This document shows, piece by piece, positions 56,588 through 64,000 of a stretch of DNA of 64,000 bases. Under the pieces are notes generated by a model, which made no database searches, was not told the origin of the DNA, and was given only the letters and a program-made list of their open reading frames with translations. The position numbers and the translations under genes were made by a program. The stretch comes from Chlorocebus sabaeus (taxonomy: Eukaryota; Chordata; Mammalia; Primates; Cercopithecidae): positions 75,788,382-75,852,381 of the forward strand of contig NC_132912.1 of the NCBI RefSeq assembly GCF_047675955.1. The letters run 5' to 3'. The first letter of the stretch is position 1. Each line of letters opens with the position of its first letter.

Positions 56588-56926
56588 TTTTTTTTTTTTT
56601 TTTTTTTTTTTTTTTGACAGGGTCTCATTCTGTTGCCCAGGCTAGAGTGCAGTGGTGCAATCATGGCTCATTGCAGCCTCGAATTCCTGGGCTCAAGTGA
56701 TATCCTCCCACCTCAGTCTCCTGAGTAGTAGAGTAGCTGGGACTACATGTGTGCACTACCATGGTCATATAATTTTTTCATTTTCTTTTTCTTTTTTTTT
56801 TTTTCCTAAGTAGAGATGATTTCTCACTAAGTTGCCCAGGCTGGTCTCCAACTCCTGGGCTCAAGCCCTCCTGTCTTGGCCTCCCAAAGTGCTGGGATTG
56901 TAGGTGTGAGCTACCATGCACAGCAA
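56588..56926 (-). mobile_element. AluJ-like SINE, antisense
   Basis: A 28-T tail (56588-56615), 'gggtctcattctgttgccca', 'ccacctcagtctcctgagta', an expanded T-rich linker (about 56773-56804) and 'caaagtgctgggattgtagg' define a complete old Alu with extra bases ('gtagtagagtagctggg'). Confidence 0.93.
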
Positions 56927-57550
56927 GGATGATATTATTTATTACCATCTTCTTAAACGTGTTGTCCCCATCAGGAATGATATTTTTTGAACTTCCTTAA
57001 AACCCAACACTTACTAATATCTTTTGCTTTAAAACTAAAAATTTTATTTTAACATTCTTCTGGAAGAATAATCACACAAGCATGTCAACTAAATTCGAGG
57101 CAAATATAATATAAAGTAGAATGTAAGTACTGCTTTTCGCTATCAGGTAGATTTATAAATAAAAGAACATGTCAGTACCAAATGATATGATCTGTCACTT
57201 CATGCAGTATATCAGGCAGCTATAGGTAGTATGAAACTTGGAAAAATATCAGGTAGAGGATGAACATGATAAAGTTTTATGTGCAACTTCGTTTTGATTT
57301 CTTTATCATTCCCTCAGCTACACTATAAACAATGTCTATTCTGAATCCACTTTTAATTGTCACCAAAAGAAGAGAGAACAGCAGAACAGAGAGAAGTAAA
57401 TTCTTCAACTCAGCTGTCAAGTGAACTCAGGATATCAAAGAACTGTGCAATGTGTTGTCAGAGGTCATGCTCTTTGGCCACTATATTTTCCCATACTATA
57501 TGTTACTGGTGGCTGGTATCGGAGTTCCCCGAAGTTACCAGCAGTGTATC
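56927..57550. other. unassigned sequence
   Basis: No gene or repeat recognised; small frames at 57357-57765 run into the LTR that follows. Confidence 0.45.
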
Positions 57551-57554
57551 TTAA

Positions 57555-58195
57555 TGCGTCTGCAACAACTTCAATTTTTGCCTCTTCAGAAGAAAGAATT
57601 CTACTGAGGAGCACAAGGCAGAACAAGACCGAAGTGAGTTTCAGAGCAAGAGTGGAAGTTTTTTTAAAAAAAGGCTATAGAACAGGAAAGAAAGGAAAGT
57701 TCACTTGGAAGAGATCCAAGAGGGTGCCTGAAGGTCAAAGAGAACATTTAACCTTGATCTCCTAGGACTTTTTGGCTCACCTCTTTTCCATGATTCTTCC
57801 CTTAGGGTGGGCTTCCCGCATGCGCAGTCCCCTCTTTATCCTTGGGAACTGAGCATGCGGTAGTGTTTTTAGGAAGTAGTAGGCATGCCCATCTGAGGCT
57901 TTCTTCCCTTTTCCGGTGGAGTGTCCCTGGAAGATCATGCTTAGCCATTTTGACTGTTAACATGCATGCCCAAGAAGTTTCTTCTCCCTGGCGTCTCTAT
58001 TCAGTTAACACTTTAATGTTAATAGCTGTGGATCATCAGGAGATTGTCTCTCTTTGGTGCCCTGGCACTGGCTACTGAATTGTCATTTTTAGCAAGGCAG
58101 TGTGATAATTGTTGAACCATCACCTGACATTCCTAGTGGGTGGGGGAAGAACTCTCTCCCGCCTCATTCATGCCTATCTAACTACCTGTAACACT
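57555..58195 (-). mobile_element. ERV LTR, antisense
   Basis: Plus-strand landmarks 'tgcgtctgcaacaacttcaa', 'cttcagaagaaagaattcta', 'gattcttcccttagggtggg', 'cttcccgcatgcgcagtccc', 'actgagcatgcggtagtgtt', 'ccattttgactgttaacatg' and the end 'tatctaactacctgtaaca' reproduce, in inverted form, an LTR with repeated GCATGCGC-type motifs. The family is not named. Probably solo. Its transcription would run leftwards. Confidence 0.62.
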
Positions 58196-58420
58196 ATACA
58201 CATTTGCCTTCTGTGATAATGGAGCTACATTTCTAAGCCCTGAATATTTGGATTTCACCTTCTTTTAACTACTGTTTATCCATACACATACCACTTCCTT
58301 GCATCCCAACATCTTAGGGCCTAGTTGCAGGTCACATGGAATAGGATGTTCACTTCTAATGAGGAGAGAGGCCATTTCTCCTACAGTCCCCTGTGTCCAA
58401 AGAAAAGGAGGAAGTAAAAA
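58196..58420. other. spacer between two divergent LTRs
   Basis: About 225 bp of unassigned sequence separating an antisense LTR from a sense LTR. Confidence 0.5.
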
Positions 58421-58421
58421 C

Positions 58422-58763
58422 TGAAAAATAACAGACTGATTGTCGCCACTGGCCAGGCCTGTAGGTTACAGATTAACCACCACCCTAACCGCTTGTGCTA
58501 TCTATAGATCACAGACAGTGGTACAGAGAAATACTTGCCTTGCTCACCACCCCCACCTAGTCAGTACCCCTTGCTTGCTCAATCTATCACGACCCTTTCA
58601 CGTGGACCCCTTAGAGTAATAAGCCCTTAAAAGGGCCAGGAACTCTTTCTTCAGTGAGTTTGGTTCTTGAGACGCAAATCTGCGGACGCTCCTGGCCGGA
58701 TAAAGCATCTTCCTTCTGTAACCTGGTGTCTGAAGGGTTTTGTCTGTGGCTCGTCCTGCTACA
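58422..58763 (+). mobile_element. ERV1-type LTR, sense
   Basis: 'tgaaaaataacagactgatt', 'gtcgccactggccaggcctg', 'taataagcccttaaaagggc' (TATA-region analogue), 'cttgagacgcaaatctgcgg', 'ctcctggccggataaagcat' (a GATAAA variant in the poly(A) position) and the end 'tgtggctcgtcctgctaca' form a short class I LTR. 342 bp, TG…CA ends. No clean TSD, family uncertain. Small frames across it (58598-58970) are not genes. Confidence 0.68.
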
Positions 58764-59428
58764 CTTACAGAGTTCTTACCTTCAATATTTATGATTGCTC
58801 TTCTAGTCCTAAAATCCATTTCAAGAAATAGATTCCGAGCACAAACCTATGACACTGACAAAGTTCAAGGAAGTTTCTTCAGGACAGGATGTGTTTTAAA
58901 ACTGAGTATGCTTTACAATGAATCATACGTGGTGACTGACTTAAAATGCACACTTGAGTTATCACAATAGAATAGAAAAATTGGCCCTGGATTATTCAGT
59001 TTTTAAGAACAGGTTATATTATATATAATATTACATAATAAATTTATTGTATATGTTATATTTATATAGAAGGCTATATAATATATAACTAGATATAGTA
59101 TTAGAACCTCATTCTTGAAATCAGGGCCAAAGAGAACATGGCTACAATGGGACTAAATGTTGATATTCTACAATTTGATTGAACTCTGAGTTGTCCAACT
59201 TCTTTTAACTTAATAGTATATTTTATTTAGATAATATCTAAAACATTATTTCAACACAAAATCAGTACAACATATTATTAATATATTTTACATGTTGGGG
59301 GTACTAAGTCTTCCAAATTTGGCATGGACTTTACACTTTACAGCCATGTCAATTCAGACACTAAATTTATATCAGAAATACTTGATTTCTATTTAGATTT
59401 CATAAAATTTGCATTAATAAAGTAGATT
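58764..59428. other. unassigned AT-rich sequence
   Basis: Includes a TA-rich low-complexity run at about 59018-59100. No gene. Confidence 0.5.
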
Positions 59429-59429
59429 C

Positions 59430-59705
59430 AGCCAGGCACGGTGGCTCACACCTTTAATCCGGACACTTTGGGAGGCTGAGGTGGGCGGATCACGAGGTCA
59501 GGAGATGGATACCATCCTGGCCAACATGGTGAAACCCTGTCTCTACTAAAAATGCAAAAATTAGCTGGGTGAGGTGGGGCGCACCTGTCGTCCCAACTAC
59601 TCGAGAGGTTGAGGGAGGAGAATCCCTTGAACCCGGGACGTGGAGGTTGCAGTGAGCCAAGATCACACCGCTGCACTCCAGCCTGATGATAGAGTGAGAC
59701 TCAGT
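59430..59705 (+). mobile_element. AluS/AluY-like SINE, sense, tail lost
   Basis: 'gccaggcacggtggctcaca', 'ggcggatcacgaggtcagga' (younger Alu diagnostic), 'aaaaattagctgggtgaggt' and 'gatagagtgagactcagtc'. It stops at the final 'gagactc' block without any poly(A), so the tail was deleted or replaced. Confidence 0.94.
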
Positions 59706-59974
59706 CACTATAACTACAATTTAATTCAAATTAAATGAAATTAAAAATTTATTTCTTCAGGTGCACTAGCCACACGTCAAATCCTCAGCAGACAGCACAA
59801 CACCAACCTCAACTCCTGCCTCTCTTTGCCAAGTCTTATCAGCCTTTTCCTCAGAATATCTTTCACAGCTACTCCTTTAACCCACTTCTCTCACTCCTAA
59901 ATTCTTAATAACTTTTTACTCCTATAAGACAATGTTAACTATACTTCCACTAAAACTACAATTATAATACAGTT
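59706..59974. other. unassigned sequence
   Basis: No recognised feature. Confidence 0.4.
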
Positions 59975-60215
59975 AACATGTATTGGCCAATTAGTATGCA
60001 CCAGAAACAGTTCTCAACAGTTTCATGTAATAACTTACTTGTCATATTATAGTTGTTAAATGAATTCTATTAATTGTAAAGATAAAGAAATGGAGGTGTG
60101 AGGAGATTAAATACCTTCTCCAAGGTCATACAGTTACTGAGTGCAGAAGCTGGAATTGAAACCAGGCCAGTTAGTTTTATCCAGACCCCACAGTCTGTAC
60201 CTTTCTGCTGCCTCT
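59975..60215 (+). mobile_element. MIR SINE
   Basis: 'tatgcaccagaaacagttct', 'tcatgtaataacttacttgt', 'agaaatggaggtgtgaggag', 'ataccttctccaaggtcata', 'cagttactgagtgcagaagc' and 'tggaattgaaaccaggccag' cover most of the MIR core and 3' half. Confidence 0.9.
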
Positions 60216-60640
60216 CTCACATATATACATAAAAATAATAGCTTGAGTAATCAAATTATAGATTATTTTACTATCTTTTTAATTTCCCTATATTTCGTCT
60301 GTTAATGAAATATGCCACTTTTGTAATTTTTAAAGTTGTTTTAATAAATCAAATAAATATCAGCTTAGTTTATTTTTAGTATACTCTTACCTTGAGACAG
60401 GAGAATAAACAAAATAACTTTTTCAGTATCTCCTCATCCCAGGAATGTATCCTTCTTTAGCCCCCTCTAATATCAAACAAAAACAACACACATTACTACC
60501 CTATAAGTACTTCATGATAAATGGAGAATTTTAATTTTTTTCTCTGGTTTAAACATCCAACCTCAATGGTTCCAAACCAAAGGAATCACTTTAACTCATA
60601 TACTTTTGTAAAAAATATTTCCTGAAAGCTCTAATCCCTA
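60216..60640. other. unassigned AT-rich sequence
   Basis: No recognised feature. Confidence 0.4.
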
Positions 60641-60649
60641 CCTCCAGCA

Positions 60650-61180
60650 TATTTTTCATATCCACACCTTTCCACTTATCCCACTGCCACCACCCTCGTG
60701 CATTCCCCTTGTTAACCTTCTACTTGACCTCAGTCTAATCTACCGAACTGGCATCCCATCCTCACCTCATCTTTCTGCTCTCAACTTTTTTGGCCTACCT
60801 CAACCATATTTACTTCATATTCTTGTTAATCCCCTCTGATCAGGCTGCTATCTGTGCCAGAAATCCTTCAGGGATTCTCTACATGGTGGTTTCTAACTTT
60901 CCAACCTGAATATTTTTGGACACCACATCTACTACAAATTCCAACCCTTATCATTTTTGTGCCTCACACTAGTCTACACTTCAGCCAACTGGTCTCCTTG
61001 CAATTCCTAGGATCATTTGCCTTTTCTAACTGTGGACCTTCCTCAAGCTCTTCCCTCTATCAGAAAGTGCCCTTCCTCCACCTCTGACCATTGAAATGCT
61101 ACTGATTATTCCAGAAGTAGGTCAAGTGCTAAGTGTTCAATAAGTTTTTTTCCCCTTTTCCTGTCAAACTTTATATTGCC
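60650..61180 (+). mobile_element. possible L2 LINE remnant, sense
   Basis: 'cttcagccaactggtctcct', 'ttgcaattcctaggatcatt', and 'aaagtgcccttcctccacct' resemble the pyrimidine-rich ORF2 3' part of L2 ('ccagccacactggcctcctt … gaatgccctttcctcc'). Divergence is high and the left edge is vague. Frames of 60-90 codons inside have no independent support. Confidence 0.45.
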
Positions 61181-61239
61181 ACTTCTGCACAGTTCACCAC
61201 GTTAACCTCATGTCATCATTTATATGTCATTATTTGTGT

Positions 61240-61475
61240 ACTTAACTTTTCTGCCTACCAACATTTCTTAAGCCCCTCTGATATGTCAAGGGTATGTACT
61301 AGGCACTTTACATGTGTTACCTAATTTAATTTAATCCTTACAACAGCCGTCTGAGATAGGTAACACCATACCCATTTTACAGATCAGAAACCTGAGACTG
61401 TCAGATGTTAATTAACTTGCTTGAGGTAGCATCCTTACTAAATGGCAGAGTCATCACTCATTCAAAATATTTTAT
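61240..61475 (+). mobile_element. MIR SINE
   Basis: 'gggtatgtactaggcacttt', 'acatgtgttacctaatttaa', 'tccttacaacagccgtctga', 'cccattttacagatcagaaa' and 'cctgagactgtcagatgtta' match MIR in order. Confidence 0.92.
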
Positions 61476-62258
61476 TCAAATCCATGTCTGCCAGGTTCAT
61501 AGGCCCCAGGGGCTTTTCAGTGTGGTTGGGAAGTCCCTTTGGGGGCAATTAGCACTGGAGCCTCAGGACAAGGCGTATGGTGTTAAAAACTTGTTTTCTG
61601 CTCCTCTCTCATTTGATGTACATGCACTGTGCCATGAGAAATGCTCCTTTGGCCCTCAGTCAGCACTTATCCTGGGATAGCACAGGGCTTAGATAAATAT
61701 CATACAGGATGCTTAGTTCTACTGGTGACCCTGATTATAGTAAAACTGAGAGAGGAACACCAAGTCCCAGCACACATCTAGCAGTTTAGAACTCCCAATT
61801 CTCCAACAACTTAGTTTAGGCCTCAAGCTACAACTTTCTATTTCTTGATTAGATCCAGAGGGATCCCTCAGCTTTCATAAACAAGGCTGCAACAGCATTG
61901 TTGCCATTAAGGTCAGCATAGCCTGATAAGAGGCACTGCCGTTAACTCTATACATAGACTCACACATAAAAAATATAATATGGAGATTAAGAACAGGGAA
62001 GGGCAAGTTTACCTTAAATTGCTTTTTCACCATTTGAAGTTGGAAGCCCCCAAACTTGTTGGATCAGGTTATACTGGCAAGCAAAGATTACTATCATAAT
62101 GAACTTATTCTCTTCCTTTTTGTTTTGGAGTCAACAGTGTCCACTGTTTACTAAAGGAGAGTGAAACAGGACTTGCTGGTGCCTGTGGCCAATGGGCATG
62201 TTTTCTACGTCATTTTCAACCTGGCATAGGGTGTGCATCTAATGTTAAAGAAGTTGAA
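61476..62258. other. unassigned sequence
   Basis: No gene or repeat recognised; the 91-codon frame at 61405-61680 starts inside the MIR and has no domain. Confidence 0.45.
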
Positions 62259-62262
62259 CAGA

Positions 62263-62561
62263 AGCCAAGCATGGTGGCTCACACCTGTAATCCCAGCACT
62301 TCAGGAGGCTGAGGCAGGCAGATCACCTGAGGTCAGGGGTTTGAGACCAACCTGGCAAACATGGCAAAACACCATCTCTTCCAAAAACAAAAACAAAAAA
62401 AAAAACAAAAAAAAAAAAAACAAAAATTAGCAGGGCATGGTGGTGTGCTCCTATAATCCCAGCTACTTGGGAGACTGAGGCAGGAGAATCACTTGAACCT
62501 GGGAGGCAGAGGCTGCAGTGAGCCAAGATCACACCACTGCACTACAGCCTGGGTGACAGGG
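62263..62561 (+). mobile_element. AluS-like SINE, sense, expanded linker, tail lost
   Basis: 'gccaagcatggtggctcaca', 'gaggcaggcagatcacctga', a mid-element A-rich linker expanded to about 45 bases of (CA4-14)n at 62383-62426, and the right arm to 'agcctgggtgacaggg'. The element ends there without poly(A). Confidence 0.95.
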
Positions 62562-63550
62562 TTTTATAGTAATACCCATTCTACAGATAAAAAACTGTGT
62601 GGTAAGTAACAGGACTGAAACCCTGTTATGTTGCACTTAACAGCTTTAAGAAAAGTTTCTCAGAGCACAACCAAATATTTCAACAAACGAGAAACTACTG
62701 AGTTTTGTTACTCCTAATATTTATTTATGTCCCTCCAAAAAGATTTGTTAAATGGCATTTTTGGTTGGAAGACATTCACTACCTATTGTCTGAATTATGT
62801 TGCCACCATTTTAGAAACTCCTTGAAAAAGACATGATACGTGTTAGCAGAAGCCCGAAGAGGGAGAGTAGAGATCAGCAGAAATTGAAATATTAAAGAAC
62901 TCTGAACAAAGGAGGGTCATGTGCAGTCAGGTACACTAAAGAAAGTGTGCTTAGGAGAAGCCAAGCTATAAAAAGAATCCATCTGAGCAGCCTGTAAGGT
63001 AACTGGATGTTTAATATGAAGGGAAGAGAGAGGTGATGGGATCCTACTGTCCTTCCTGTACATCTCACACTTGCACGTTTTGTTTTTTGAAGCCATCGAG
63101 AGAACCACAAGGTTTCTACTTTGCTACACTACTTTTCCTGGCCTTTCTGACTCCTTATCCTATAACTCTCCTTCTGCCTTTCTATTTATCTTGCACCTCT
63201 GTACAATTCTTTGGTTATCTGTAACTTCTAAGGTAGTTTTACCTCAGGAAAACAACTCATGCTTTCTTCCTCCCTCATTCTGAGTACAGAAACCTGGGCC
63301 TCTCGTCTGCTTGGAGCTTGGACCTTTCTCTTTGAGCTCAGAACCCCCAGCTGTGAGGATGATTTTTTTCTAACTAGAAGATGGCAAAGGGCATTCTTAA
63401 ATATACAAAAAAGGCATGATTCTATTACAGATTGACCTTAAGTCATTTATTCAGCATTGAAACTGGTCTTTTATTTCAACTTAATTATACACAGTTACTC
63501 TAAAACATATTTGGAAAACATAATTTTTAAAATTTGTCTTTCTAAAAATA
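62562..63550. other. unassigned sequence
   Basis: A weak MIR-like 'cccattctacagataaaaaa' lies near 62577. Frames of 63-73 codons at 62892-63283 on both strands show no domains. Confidence 0.45.
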
Positions 63551-63554
63551 TATA

Positions 63555-63765
63555 TCTTGTTATTTTTAATTTGACAGATTTAAAAAATAATAACATCAAG
63601 TGTATGTATTTATTGTGTGCAACATGATGTTCTGAAGTACATATACACTGTAGAATGATTCAGTCTGTCTCGTTAACATATGCCTTACTGCACTTTGCTA
63701 TGATTTTGTGATGTTATAAAACTCCCAGAAAACACTATATGAAGCTGTAATGAGTTCTTATCCAA
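63555..63765 (-). mobile_element. L1M/L1PB 3' UTR fragment, antisense
   Basis: 'gtatttattgtgtgcaacat', 'gatgttctgaagtacatata' and 'acactgtagaatgattcagt' resemble the inverted L1 3' UTR ('gtacatgtgatgttttgatatatgtatacaatgtgtaatgatcaaatca'-type text, in part). Short and diverged. Confidence 0.5.
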
Positions 63766-63845
63766 AGCTCTTTTTAAATTTTAAAATTCTATTTCTAAAT
63801 GTATTAACTTCATCCCATGTCTTTCCGTATTATAAGGTCTATAAG

Positions 63846-64000
63846 GGCCTGGCATGGTGGCTCACATCTGTAATCGCAGCAGTTTGAGAGGCCGAGGTGG
63901 GTGGATTACTTGAGGTCAGGAATTCCAGACCAGCCTAGCCAACATGGTGAAATACAAAAATACGAAAATCAGTTGGGCGTGGTGGCACATGCCTGTAGTC
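63846..64000 (+). mobile_element. Alu SINE, sense, cut by window end
   Basis: 'ggcctggcatggtggctcac', 'gtcaggaattccagaccagc', 'gaaaatcagttgggcgtggt' and 'ggcacatgcctgtagtc' cover the left arm and start of the right arm. There is a small internal deletion in the 'aaaccccgtctctac' region. Confidence 0.95.

Overview
This window is mammalian, and specifically catarrhine-primate (most likely human or ape), intergenic DNA. The evidence is the mix of repeats: about ten dimeric Alu elements, a primate L1PA LINE with a recognisable 5' UTR, THE1/MST/MLT1 MaLR elements, several class I endogenous retroviral (ERV1) LTRs, and an LTR12C-type HERV9 LTR, a family confined to Old World monkeys and apes. The base composition is AT-rich throughout except for a CpG-dense block inside the LTR12 element (about 49,640-50,240). 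I find no credible functional protein-coding gene, no exon series and no structural RNA gene. Almost every open reading frame either lies inside a transposon or is short chance sequence.

Layout. 1-13 kb: an antisense ancient L1, one Alu with a flanking microsatellite, a MER5A-like fragment, an antisense ERV1-type LTR (about 4.35-5.25 kb), a MIR, an AluJ-like element with target-site duplication (TSD), then a MER4-like proviral remnant (11.1-13.0 kb) carrying an inserted MER1-like hAT transposon with a perfect 8-bp TSD. 13.6-18.1 kb: an L1PA LINE with intact 5' UTR start, 3' end and a 14-bp TSD, but an internal deletion of about 1.6 kb fusing ORF1 to ORF2. 18.2-20.2 kb: an old L1M ORF2 fragment. 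20-29 kb: mostly unassigned AT-rich sequence with an Alu, a CCAAT-rich ERV1 LTR, a MIR and a degenerate hAT transposase remnant on the minus strand. 29.3-30.1 kb: a short L1 with a 5' inversion (twin priming) and TSD.

32-48 kb: an MST-type LTR with 5-bp TSD, an MLT1-type MaLR internal region plus LTR, a further LTR interrupted by a three-armed Alu, an L1MA-like LINE split by a composite ERV insertion, a 30-bp perfect palindrome, and a small complete MaLR provirus (two LTRs, 46.0-47.4 kb). 48.9-50.3 kb: the antisense LTR12C, the best candidate here for regulatory activity. 50-64 kb: several MIR/L2 pieces, a THE1 LTR nested in an L1 3' end, a back-to-back pair of ERV1 LTRs, and four Alus, the last cut by the window edge.

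The elements do not form a pathway. The biological content is a stratified record of transposition (L2/MIR, hAT and L1M, then MaLR and ERV1, then Alu/L1PA and HERV9). Some elements, chiefly LTR12C, could supply promoters or polyadenylation sites. Family names were assigned by recall of consensus features without any database search. Superfamily calls are firm, subfamily calls are tentative, and boundaries without a stated TSD are approximate to tens of bases.
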